Shown here: in pieces, positions 1-12,400 of the stretch | Position numbering within the stretch: position 1 is the stretch's first letter | Layout of the letters: the number at the start of each line of letters is the position of its first letter | Origin: Opisthocomus hoazin | Taxonomy: Eukaryota; Chordata; Aves; Opisthocomiformes; Opisthocomidae | NCBI RefSeq assembly: GCF_030867145.1 | Contig: NC_134415.1 | Span: 15,168,417 to 15,232,416 of the forward strand | Direction: 5' to 3' | Length of the DNA: 64,000 nucleotides | Notes under the pieces: model-generated | Databases searched by the model: none | Told to the model about the DNA's origin: nothing | The model's input: only the letters and a program-made list of their open reading frames with translations | Translations under genes and position numbers: made by a program

Positions 1-854
1 CCCAGGTGTTCGATGCATACTTTGTCATACTTTTATGGTAAGGAAAAATACAGTCATTTTATTATAAGGATAGCTTTTTCCCCTTCTGTATTGGCAGGGC
101 AGCATTTACGAGTAGAATTAAAAACTGGTATGATTGAGTAGTGTAAAATACATATCCCCTTGCATTTCTAGTACTTTTAGGTTAAGATACATGATGGTCC
201 AGATTTCTAACAGTTGATTAGAAGCAGCAATGGAAGTTCCCTCCTTACTTTTAAATTCATTTGTGTTTAACAATGTTATATTTCACAATATGCAGAAATA
301 AAAACTCAGAATGCAGTAGTTACTTCCCTACTTAAAACCAATTTTTTAAAAGCCTGGAGTAGATATTTCCCTCACATGGTATTACTGAAATGTGAAACAA
401 AACCTGTTTTGGTCTAAAATACTGATTCCAAATGAAACAAAGCAAATAGCTTGTTTTAAGTTTTTTTCCTGTGGTAATAATAATAAAAATACCGTGACAA
501 GAGGTGAAGCATGGGCTGTGTATTAACTTAAAGGAGGACAAAAAATGAGACTGATTGAAAGTGGTTGTGGCTGTCACTAAGTAACGCTTCAGAGAGAATT
601 ACTGTTGTAACTGCCTGGAAGAAATTTTGCTTCTTGAATAAAAAGCTACTTTTTAAGTCATTAAGGGGATTTCAGAGATGGTGTTAGGCAAACATGTCTT
701 TTATTAAGGAAGGAAGGTAATCAGTACTTGGCAACAGCATACAGAAATCATCAGAAATGGATATGTTTATCTTTGGATTTCAGTTCCCTGATTAGGATCC
801 ATCAAGGGTATTGCTGCTTTCACTGGAAGTGTCCTGAGTTTGTGGGAAAGTGAA

Positions 855-1440
855 ATTCATGGAGTCATGCAAGTTGGAAAGGGCCACCAAAGATTTTCGA
901 ATCCTACATCCTGCTCAAAGCAGGTCCAGTGACAGCAGGATCTCAGGGCCTTGTCCCAATTAAGTTTTGAGTAGTTTGAAGGATGAAGATCCCACAGCCT
1001 CTCTAGGATTCCGTCATAGTTTGACCACCCATGTGGTTTAAAAGAAAGAACAAAACAGCTTTTATCAAGTTGCTAACTTTCCATGTCCTCACTTGTGTTC
1101 GTTGCCTCTCATCCTAGCCTGGAGCACCTCCAAGATGTGCCAGGCCTTGTCATCTTTCTACCCTCCTGTTAGGTAGTGGTAGATGGCAATAGGAAACTCC
1201 CCTCACCCTCCTTCTCCAGGCTGACCCAGCCCTGGTCCCTCAGCCTCTCCTCGTGCCCCACCAGCTCGGTGGCCTGTGCTGGGCTTGCTCAGCTGTACGA
1301 GTGTCTCTCTTCTTCTGAGGAGCCCAAAGCTGGACACCACTCCAGCTGTGGGCTCGCAAGTGCTAAACGGAGGGGAAGCATCACTTCCCTGCACCTGCAG
1401 GCTGGGCTGCCGCTGATGCAGGCCCTGCTTGTCCTTCATA
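855..1440 (-). mobile_element. old CR1 LINE fragment
   Basis: On the minus strand this reads as diverged CR1. Recognisable on the + strand are AAGTTGGAAAGGGCCACC, CCTGCTCAAAGCAGGTCC, CAGCCTCTCCTCGTG and AGCTGGACACCACTCCAG, all landmarks of the reverse-complemented CR1 3' region. Highly diverged, so an early insertion. Confidence 0.7.
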
Positions 1441-1472
1441 CAAACCAAAACTGACTGCGTGGTGCTCTCATA

Positions 1473-1710
1473 ATTCATAGAATCATAGAATGCTTTGGGT
1501 TAGAAGAGACCTTTAGAGGACATCTAGCCTAACCGCCCTTGCAGTGAGCAGGGACATCTTCAAGCAGATCAGGTTGCTCAGAGCCCTGTCCAACCTGGCC
1601 TTGAATGTTTCCAGGCATGAGGCTTCGACCACCTCTGGGCAACGGGCAACCTGTGCCAGTGTTTCACCACCCTCATTGTAAAAATTTTCTTCCTTATATC
1701 CAGTCTAATT
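1473..1710 (-). mobile_element. CR1 LINE 3' fragment
   Basis: Begins on the + strand with ATTCATAGAATCATAGAAT (reverse complement of the CR1 8-bp tail) and continues through GGACATCTTCAAGCAGATCA and CCAACCTGGCCTTGAATGTT to a TCCTTATATCCAGTCTAA end. Less diverged than the adjacent older copy, so possibly a second insertion next to it. Confidence 0.9.
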
Positions 1711-4700
1711 CATGCAGCCTTGCAGTAGTGCAGTTAAGTGGAATCCTCTTCGTTTTCTGATATGAATGCAATGGCCGGGCTTCAGATTTTGAACTACGGG
1801 TCTGGTAGACAGTTGGGTATAATTTGTCATTCTGGTACCAGCCATAGGGAGGATGTTTTTTGGTTTTTTTTACTTCTCTTTAAAATTAATTAAAGAATTA
1901 TGTAAATGAAGTCTCTGAAGTTAGAAGGAAGAAAGAAATCTTCAGTGAGTGGCTCATTTTTAGCATTCAGGTAAACAGTAGAAGTCAACAAGACTGCAAT
2001 AAATTGTCTCTGATTTTTTTGTTTATTTTGATTTGTTTTGTTTTCTAGGGCTTCAGCAATCAATGGTGACTTTTCATTTTCTTTCTCTTCTTTTTCAATA
2101 GAAGGAAATGTCTGCTCTTTGTAATATACGCTTGTGTCATATCACTCACAGGAGAAGTAGGAGGCCTCAAAAATCAAAAAGCAGCAGAAAAGAGGGGCCT
2201 GAGCATTGGTTTTGCTCATATTACAAAAATATCCTTGGTAAAAATGTACTAGTGAAAACATGGTCTTATTCCACCTTGTCAAATACTCTTTTTTTGTGAC
2301 ATCAGTTTTTGGGTTGGTATTGCTAATGTAGGCTCTATAAGGACAAAGCCAGCTGTAGGCATTATTTGGATGTCACAACCTTCCCTTCTTTATCCATAAA
2401 TGCACAGTTTGATTTTCAAGCTAGGATGAACAAGATTCAGGGTTTTGATCACATACGGTAGTATTTTTCAGTGGACCAGTCAGACATGGATCACCAGTGG
2501 CTGAAATATCCACTGTGGATTTCAAAGTTTTTGAAGTTGTTTTTAAGTAAATGGCAGTGTAAAAAATAAATTCAAAGATTTTTATCAGTATCACGGCAGG
2601 CAGATTAGTAATCCTCTGCACTAAAATTCAGCATAGAAAATATAAGGCTCAGAGAGAGTATATGGAAGCCAGATATTCTAATAGAAATCTGCATTTAACC
2701 TTGTATATAAGCACTTGACATCAGCAAAATCTGTGCTTTGTTGAAAAAATCCATTGTTTTCATCCAGACTCCTCAATCCCCTTCTCTTTATTTTCTTCTT
2801 CCCACTTTCTTTCTATGGTATAGTTTTATTGTTGGTAAAGCACACAGACAGAAACAGCACCCGTTTTTCCCACCCATTGTCTGTGCATTTGTGCACTGGA
2901 TCTTTCTTCTGCCATTTCTACCAAGAGCAGCAGTGGAAGCCTAGCTCAGATCATGTGGTGGTACATGCTTTTGCAAGCTTAGCTGCTGCTTGCCTATTCA
3001 AATAGCCAGAAGCCTGGCAGAGCAGAGCTGGCTTTATTTGTTGAGTCTTGTCTAGCGAAGTGAAAAGGGCTGATTTTTTTTTTTTCTTTTTTTTTCCCCT
3101 GGCTGCATTTTTGCTCATGTGGGGGTAGGGAATGAAATTATTTCTTTTGTCCTCTACTTGCAGCTCATTGAGAAGCAGGCATGCATATAAAATTATTGTA
3201 TCTCAGGGCTTACCTTTAGGGACAGGAGGGAGAAAAACCAGATTTGTAAGCTTGTCTGGAAACACTGAGGATGCTGAGAGCAGACACAAAAGTGGGAGGT
3301 AACAGAATAATAAAACACAATGAATAGAGGACTAACAAAAATCTTTCAACGTAATACAATGGCAGTTTAATTTTGTCCCTTTTAAGAAATACCACATTAC
3401 TGGCTGTATCAAGGGGGCAAAAAAGTGTGTCAGTGTGTCCAAGACACAAGAGGATCAAACACAGAAGTGTAGCTTTGAAAAGTCTCCACAAAAATGTATA
3501 TAATAATCCGTTGGGGTTTTTTTCCTAGATTTTAAATTATACCTGCAAATAAAATGAGTTATCTTGAGGGGTGAACTTCAGTGTTGGGGGCAGGGGGTGA
3601 CACACAGTCTTGTTACTCTTTAGTTTACACTTGAGCGGAGCAGTGAAAACTAACCTGCATCTCAGCTTTCAGTGATTTTTTGTGGGGTTTTTAACTACAT
3701 GTGTTTACCTAACTGTTCTTCTGTCAGGTGGTAAAGCTATGGTCTCCTTCAGTTCTCCAGCTCATGTTACTTGCCTGTGAACTTTGCTTTGGATACCATT
3801 AATTATTCATATGATTTTTGGTGGTTTTAACTACCAGTGAGTATAAGCATTACTGTGGCTTTTTCGTTATTTGAAGCATAGGGCTTGGGCTGGCTGGCCC
3901 ATAACCTGAATGTAGCTTCAGCGTAACTCTTGTGTTCGGGGCTTTTGCATGTTGGGGGTATTTTGGGTAGAGAATGGAGTGAGGTAGGAAAGGAGGTTTT
4001 CAGAATAGGCACCAGATGCTAAAAGTTAACCTGTTTGCAAAACTAGTTTATATACTCTGAGTCCTAAAGAGACGAGATTAATTAATGGAGTTTCTGGAAT
4101 GTAGGACATTATTGGTATATACCAATATGTTCTTGGTTCCTAAACTAATGGTTTGTTGAAGTTGCAAATGTTAAATATTAGATGTGAATATGATTTAGTC
4201 AGATAGTTTACTGAATGAACTTGAAAGCAAATAGGAAGAGTTCACCGAGGTTAAAAGAAGTCTAGTTTTGGAATCGATGGATTCTAACATACATTGCTCA
4301 TTATGATTACTCTTCCATACTACATGTGCAAATTCTCAGCTGTGAAATGAAGAATTCACAGAAATTTATAAAATCTCTCCTGTGACCCCCAAACTAGTAA
4401 TCTATATTAGACTCTTAGGAAAAAAAAAATGGGAAAGTTTTAAGTTAAATTAGAAGAGATTTGAGGGGTCTACAGAGGCATGGATGCCGCTATACAGATT
4501 TCCAGCTTGTATTTGAACAAAGTTGTTGGTGGTATTTCATATACGTATAAAGCATATAGCTACTTTTCCTACAGAAATTGCACAAGCAACAGAATTTGAG
4601 TATTACTTTAAAACTTTTAGTAAAGTAAGCAATTTGAACCATGACCTCTGAGTTAAGTCTGGAGTCGTCTAACTTCACCGTAGTGTCTTTCATGCAATTT

Positions 4701-6332
4701 TTCCCTTCAAAATCTGTACTTAGCTGACCTAATTTAAAAAGGATTAAAAATGTTCATCCACTGTATAAACTGTTGTGAAGAGAAGAGTAGAACTGGCGAG
4801 CAGCTATGAAAGCTGAAAATCGTGAAGGACAATGAAAGCAGAAAAGCTCATTCTCGTAACAGGATAATTTTCACTTGGCTGGAAGGCATGGGTGCAAAAG
4901 CTGCCTGCTGCACATGGACCCAGTAGGCACAGAAATTTGTATTTTGGTTAAGAGTGTATACTTCTAACAGCTTAATCAATATTCAGTAGTATTTTACCCT
5001 CAGTCTGAGAGTAAAGACTAGCTGCCTTTAAATAAGGATGGCAAAATCGGACTTTCCATGTATTCGGTTTGAGAATGAGAGATGGCAAGATATGGCCACC
5101 TCCAGTCCATGAAGATGTGCATACTGTATAAAACGTGTTATAGTTTTATGCCCTGCTCTTTAATATACCATTTCTCCATATTTACACAATTTATCAATTC
5201 ATGTATGGAATTTTTGAAATGTAATTTCCTTTAAATCTTCATTTCTTGAGATGGAGGAACAGGATAAACTCAAACAAGTGAAACAGTGAGACGAAAGCTC
5301 ACAGTTAGTTCTTTAACATTTAGTCATGCAAGTTGTATTTCCTGAATGCTTTAGTATAATGTTAATAATGCTCATAACTATAAATTCATTGGTTCTTAAG
5401 TGCTAGAGTTCTATGAAAAGCACAAGATACACTAATTTAACCTTACAGAGCAAAAAATCATTCAGTGTTTTATTTCTTCTGCATCCTATTTTATGATGGT
5501 AGTGTTGAGATTCCTTGTTATTTTCATAAGTCTTTGGATATTATTTTATTCTACAACTTTGTATACTAAAACGCATTAATATTTCTGGCTACCATATGTA
5601 TTAAAACAAATTTCATACTTCAACATATTTAAATAATGTCCAAAACTAAGTATTATACTGTTCATAAATACCTAATAATTGGCAATAATGTCCTCAACTT
5701 CATAAAGGATAATCTGGTACTGCAAAGTATACTGTAAGAAGTGATGTTTTCAATGAATAGACATGTTAAAAGGTTTCCAGAGCTCTTTCACACACAGTGT
5801 ATCTTACATTCTCTTTTGGTATTCAGAGTCTCTTCTGCTTTAAATTTTAGTAAAAGTGAGCTTATTCACACAGAGAAAGATTTGATCTACTGAGTCGCAT
5901 GCTTTGATTTGCAGCTTGGTAGTATCAATCAACTGAGCTTTGGAGAAAGCTTTATTCAGTTTCTAAAGTAAAATAAATCTGCACAAAGTTTTGATGAAAT
6001 ACTTTTGGAGAAAAGTGGGCAAAGTAATTATTTTACGTTCAGTTTTAAACTGCATATAAGGAAAGCTGATTTCGTAGTGAACAAAAAAAGTAGTTTTTTT
6101 TCCCTGTTTCAATATTTTAAAAAAATTATGCCACTTTATACTGTTTGTGATGAGTGTATATCACTTCAAAACAAAGTCTGTTTCTAGAGTTTTCAGAAGT
6201 ACCAAGAATATTCATTAATCAGAAGCAAAATTGAAAATCATTCTCTTCAATGTAGCATTGTCTATGCCTTTTTGTGAACTTAATTAAAATAGTGATCTCA
6301 TACTTATTTGTGTTTTTTTTCCTTACCTTCAG

Positions 6333-6461
6333 AACCAACGTACATCACAATAGGTCCACCCACCTGTGAGATTTTGGTGAACTGCACTTTGACTGAGAAA
6401 GACTGCATCTATAGTTTCAAACTGGACCAAAATGGTTGCCGCCTTTGTCAGTGCAAAACTA
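6333..6461 (+). CDS. CRIM1: CRIM1 exon (antistasin-like repeat 1)
   Basis: A 129-bp exon after a pyrimidine-rich acceptor and before a GTGAGT donor. It starts with two bases completing a Glu codon and ends with one base of an Arg codon. The peptide starts EPTYITIGPPTCEILVNC and carries six cysteines, ending CRLCQCKT: one complete antistasin-like repeat. The join to the next exon restores the conserved REELCTG. Family resemblance is to leech antistasin, but no protease-inhibitor activity is implied. Confidence 0.96.
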
Positions 6462-9400
6462 GTGAGTATGCAAAAATACAGTGGCTTCTCCCTTTGATAT
6501 CAAGCTGCGTGTGAAAATGCTAGTATGCTGTTTTTTCCATTCAGAATGTTGATTATAAGTTGTGTTAGTATGCATGTGCTTTATAGTTGTTCATCTTTAA
6601 AGGATAGGTTCCTGATCTCTTGCTTGTTTGCTTATTTAAAATGTGTTTGGAAGAAAACATAATATGTCTGATGTCAGGTAAAAATAAACAGTTAGGTACA
6701 AAAGGTAATAATTTGGGACTTAATATTCATGCAGACTTTGAGAAGTCTGGTAAGACTTCCACATTTCATTTTCCTCTTTGTATGTAAAGAGTTTAAGAGC
6801 ATCAAGGTTTGTGCGCTTCAAAATCTCATATTGCTAAACAGCCTATTTTCAACTTAGTTTTTTTTTTTCTCAAAACTTAGATTTTGAGGATAAATGTTTG
6901 AAAATTATATGTGTGAAGGGGTGTTTGTATATATACATACATATCCATATATAATTTTATTCTGTAACATATATTTATATTACATGTAATACTTTAGCTA
7001 GGATTTATGCAGGCTTTAACATCTGTGTCTTCCCCAAGGAAAATCATTGTGCCTTGTGAGAACTTCGTGTGTATCGAGAAAGCAGCAAAAATGTATTCTC
7101 TGTATGTGTTTCCTTAAGAATTGGATGTTTACAGATGAAATATAAAGCGAGGTCAGGCTGGTTGTTGGGACTGCCCAGCGAAGGACACCTGCGGTGTGCT
7201 AGGCTCAGCTGCAGGATGCATCGCTCTGGCTGCCAGCCCAGCCTAGGAGGGAGGTGAAACTCTGTCATTTTGTTGTAGTTCTGCAGCTTGCTTGTAGCCT
7301 CTGAGGCTTTCACAACTAAAATATTACTCTGTTCCTCTTTTTTTGATTTCAGTCCGTGCATTCTCAGCCACTTTCTAACCCAATATGACTATTTTAGGGG
7401 TCCTCAGTAGAAATGGTCAAAATAAAACTCTTAATTGATATGAACTAAGCAGTTTTAGGATTGGATTGGTGTTTTGCTTAAGAAGCAAGAAAAGGTTTTC
7501 TCGTGGCTTTTTTAACTTTTTTTCTGGGGAAATGTGAATTTTTTTGTTTCCATAAGGTAGAGGACAGGACATCTTAATAACAAGTAAATATATGGCAAGC
7601 AATAATGTCATTGTGGTAATACAAAAATAATATTTCTGATTACAAGTTGTATTCGTGGCAAGGGCGACTTTCCGTAGATTGCATCCAGGCTATCGCATAC
7701 ATTGCCTTACTTAGTTCTTCTGAAGGACAAAACTAGAAATGTTGTTCTGCTTTTAACATTGTAATTTGATTTTCCGTCTTTTTTTGTTGTTGTTAAATTG
7801 ACCAGTGAGTTTGACACAGACAAGAAGATGGACATACTCAGCAAATTTCATCATCTATGCCTCTGCATGCAGGCCTTCCCTCCAGTTTGGTGCACAGGAG
7901 ACCCATCGCTCCAAAGGATCATTTCTTTTGTCCTAGATTACCAGATTGCACGCGTACACACACCACAGCCGAGGAAGTCTCTGCTCTTGCTTAGAGTGTT
8001 TCTGATTAAATAGTGCTTAAGAACCTATTCAAGGGAATTTTTCTCTTGCCAGATTTGCTTGAAATTAGTTTCATTTTGCAGTAGCAAACTGTCTGGAGCA
8101 AACTTAATAGCATCATTTGTCTGTCATCTTTTTTTCAGTTAAATAACTTGAATTGTAGATTGCTTTAAAATCTCATCAGTCATTCAGAGAGAGGAAACCT
8201 TTATTTTCTAAAGAAGTGAAGAAAAATAACAGCTTGGAAGTCTTCATCACTTGGTGGTTATCAGTCAAAATGACAGAAATAGAATTTTTCTGTCAAGTAA
8301 TGTCTTGCTTGCAAGGGTCTGGACAAATGAGTGTGTGAGTAGTGAGAAGAAGGGAGTTTTAGGTCAAATATGCTGAAACTGTGTTGCACTGTGTCTCTGC
8401 ATTTTGACATCCTACGTACTTTCATGTCCAAACCAGCTTAGTTGCATCTTGACTCTCTAAAAATGTGAGAATGTGTATAATCTTTAGCTCATGTAGACTC
8501 TTGGGGACTTCTGGGAACATCACTATCTTTATACCGCACCCGCTTGTTTCTTGCTGGTCTGAGCTGCTCGACTGAAGCAGATTCAAAGTGCCTGGGTAGA
8601 GGAGGCCCACGTGCCCCCCATTGCCATTTGAAGTCATCATATCCTAATTCTACTGATCTCTTTCTAATGAAGTCTCCGTTTTTGCTAATTTCTCTTTAGA
8701 TACCTGTGCTGAAGATTTGTTATACTTCAGTTCAGCCAAAATAAAAGCAAAAGGACAAAGTGGAAGAACGTACAATAAAGCTGTAAATTGTTACTCATTA
8801 TTACCTTCATCTACATTCCTGTAGCCAGAAATTAGTACAACAGATTTATTTGAAATAATTGTCTAAGTACGATATCATGAAACTTGTTTGGTGCTTTATT
8901 GTAATTTAGTTTCAAGTTTACCCAGCTTGACTCAAGCCAACTACAGAATGAGAAGGAAGAACAAAGAAAATCATAACATTTGTAGAATACAGTTGTAATA
9001 GAAGTGGTTTACTTTGTCCTTTAACATGTCTTTTTATCTTTAACATGCTGTAACAACATGCAGTGAAAATGTACGTGCTGTAAAGGAAAAAAGAAAAAGA
9101 AAAAAGCAGAGGCAGACCACAGTTGTAAGAGAAGGGAGGAAAAAGCTACTACTGAGCAAAGAGTGAGCACAGGTAGATGTGGGGAGAAAGTTCCAGCGAG
9201 AAGAGGTGGAACCACAGATGATGAGGGAGAAAGAATGATCAGGCTAACGAGGAGCGTATAGAAGCCAAAGCAGCATTACATGAGGATAAAAGGAAAAAAA
9301 GTATAATCCAGCATATAGGAAGAACCACTGGAAAAACGTTAAATGCACTACCAAAAAAAAAAAGATACAAGAACAAGAAACGAAAAAGTAAATAAGCAAA

Positions 9401-12400
9401 GAATTATTACTTGTAGGGTGCAGCAATTGCTATTGTGTTGGGAGTGTCTAGGCCTTTGCTTTCACAGGGAGAAGTGGAGTGGATTAAAGTCTGTAGGAGG
9501 AGGAGTACATTGGGGGAATGAAACAGGACCAACGATCGGTTCTTTGTGAGGCAGGACTCCTGTTGCTCCAAAGAAGACTAACCACCACTTTGAATAATGC
9601 CTGCTGATTGCGGTAACACAGGATTTAAAATCTGATAGTTGCTTCTGACACTAAATCATTCTTCAGTGAGAGTCTGCAGTGCGGGCCAGTATTTTATCTG
9701 GCCTTGTCTATTCCCTGTATTATACTAATCAAAAAGAAAAAGCCTTTAAAATGTCTCCTGCAACTTAGACTAATAGCGTCTTACCCCAAATGAACTGAAT
9801 GTGAAGTACTGTTCAGAGTATAACTGTGAGCATGGTTGGCTTTAGTATTTTTTAACCTTTCAGTTCTTACTGAGATTGAATGAAATTAGAGCATTGCTGT
9901 CAATTTAAAAAATTATTTGCTTCATTTAGAAGGCTTACCTTGGCAGTTACAAGATGCAACTGTCATGCGATTTCATTAATTCCGGACTGCACTTGTAGAA
10001 GGCTGAGACGAGTTGTGTTCCCTGCACATCATAGTGCATCATCACCCACTTTGTATCCTGGTCTTTTTTGTTTGTCAAAGCAAACCATGAAATCACTATT
10101 TAAAAATTAGAAATCTTGGTATATTATGTGTTTGCACATTTCTCTAGACATAAACCCATTCCTTTCCCCATAACACATTTTATACAGATACAGAAATATT
10201 TTTGGAAGAGTGTTGATACATTTTCCTTAAATGAGAAGAAAATGTATTCTACTATGGAATTAAAAAGGAGGTACTATCATTCACTCTGTGCTAGCAGACA
10301 CCTGCAGCATGGACTGCAGTATTCTGGCGAGTCACACCATCTCCCTTTATAGCTGATGAAGAGGAGTGGAATTGCAACGTGGAGTTTGGCAATGTCGGAT
10401 TTGGTTTAGTTGTGTAGATGTTCAAAGGCAGGTTTGGAAGGTTTGAGAACAGTGAGGTAGGTGCATCTGTGGGCTGTCTATAAATAGCAGCGGTGAAAGC
10501 TCTGACAAAGTGTATGGAGTGACAGTGGGAAAAACCCTAAGAAAAACCTTGCAGGGATTACAATGGGAGCATACATCTCAACTCTTCTCTTCTGTGTGTT
10601 AATCATTCAGTAGTTACAGTCTGGGATGAGTTTTCCTAATCTTTCACTCTTCCTAGCCAAAATTTGAATAATTCATTCCTTTATTCTTGTAACTAATCCA
10701 TACTCAGGGATGCTAATCTTGCCTATTTAAATAAAAATATTTTATTTTGATACAAAACTAAGGTGGGACAAATAATTACACACACTAATCACGCAAAATG
10801 TACCCTCCAGACAATGCAAAATTCCTAGAAACAGTGAAGTAAAATATAAATTAAGTAACACTTTTTGATATTAGTAACAATTATCTCCCATTGTTACATT
10901 GATTTAGCAACAAATTTCATGGAAGAAAAAAATATAAAAGCAAAGATAGTCCAGGTAGTCTCCCTTAGTGCAAGGAGAGCACATCTTGAATTTTTGAATA
11001 ATTTTGTAGACCTGGCAGAAAAAGGATGTTTTATTATCATTTTGCAGTAGTGTGAAAGGGAATAGCTATTATGTATTAGACTTCAGTTAGTGAAATACAG
11101 CCATGGAAAATTGAATGAAGCATGTTTCTTAAAAATTCAAGGCTTAGATCAGAAAAAAGTGCATATTCTAAGTAGAGTAGAAATTTTAACTCTAAGTACA
11201 CGTGTGGAAGATAGTGGGAGTGCTCCCCGAAGAGGATGGAATTATGATGAACTACTCAGGCCAAATAAATTTTATCTGTCTTCTCACTAGAATAAAAGTC
11301 TTTGGCAGAGATCTCTGAAGATTACAACAGTGTATTGGTTTTAGTAATGCTTACAATATATCTAATGCAGTAGAAGCAGATAAGAACTTCAGTTGACTTG
11401 TGGGGAAAAAAAAAAAACCAAATGTGCTGCTAAAAGGTTTGTGGAAGCTTGATCATTTTCCAGTAATTCCACCTTTGAGATATCACTGCTACAAATCCAT
11501 TTTCATGAAGTCATATGTTGTATGTGAATCCTACAGTTGTTTAGAGCAAGTATCCAAGCGGGTAATTTGCCTCAGTGGACTCACAAGACTATTTTTTTAA
11601 ACAGGGTTTTCTAGCATCACAGTGCCCAGTCCCTGCATTTTTATCCAGCTATTGTGAAGCGTGAGTTAATTCTAACGAAGGAGGGAGGGTTAGTGTGGAT
11701 CTGTGGAGGCAATATATTCAGAGAATTCCAGTTACTGATAAGTAACCTAGTTTTCTCCTTCATAAATTTGCCTCCCCAGATCCCCACCCCTGAAGATTAA
11801 CCAGCAGTAGCAATCCACACCGAGAGGACGGCTGAGGAGTGCTTAATTATAAAGGTACTGTGAAACAGTTCTCCTGATATGATCTAGCCTCAGCGTCAAG
11901 AAAATAATGATGGTAAAGGTATGTAGCTAGCTTTGTGTAGCCATGCTACAAATTTTCACAAAATGGACACCAGCCTAAGCCAAGTTGAAATCCTGACATA
12001 ATTCTTGTCAAGTATCTATTAAGATTGTCTGGCAGTTATTTTTTATCTGTGAATTAGAGGACTGAAAAGTAAAAACATTTCAACGGGCTATGCATCTCAA
12101 GAATGCATTTTCAAAAGTTTTTAGACTAATATGACTTTCAGTCTTTACCATACAATTACCAGTATGTCCATATGTAAAAAAATAATTTGGAGCAGTATAA
12201 AAATCCCAGTTTAAGAGCTTAGAGTTTTTTATATGCCATATACATGCCAGAAGAAGGAAACTGAGAAGTCTTTTTTAGAATAAGAGTTAGCTGGAATTAC
12301 AGTCCAAGCTATTAGAAGTTCAGTCAGAAGATCTTTTTTAGACCTAAACATGCAATTCATAGAATTGAATTCTGTTTACTTTTCAGTTTGATTTTTGACC

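Larger units (their letters stand above)
1..6332 (+). other. CRIM1: CRIM1 intron (3' part), upstream of first exon in window
   Basis: Inferred intron because the exon at 6,333 begins mid-codon and upstream CRIM1 domains are absent. AT-rich with short chance ORFs only. Two CR1 pieces lie at 855-1,710; from there to the acceptor I see nothing else supportable. Confidence 0.85.

Noticed and set aside
9080..9380. Purine-rich stretch
   Set aside because: AG-rich but not a regular repeat; no gene, and minus-strand Phe-rich frames are a composition effect.
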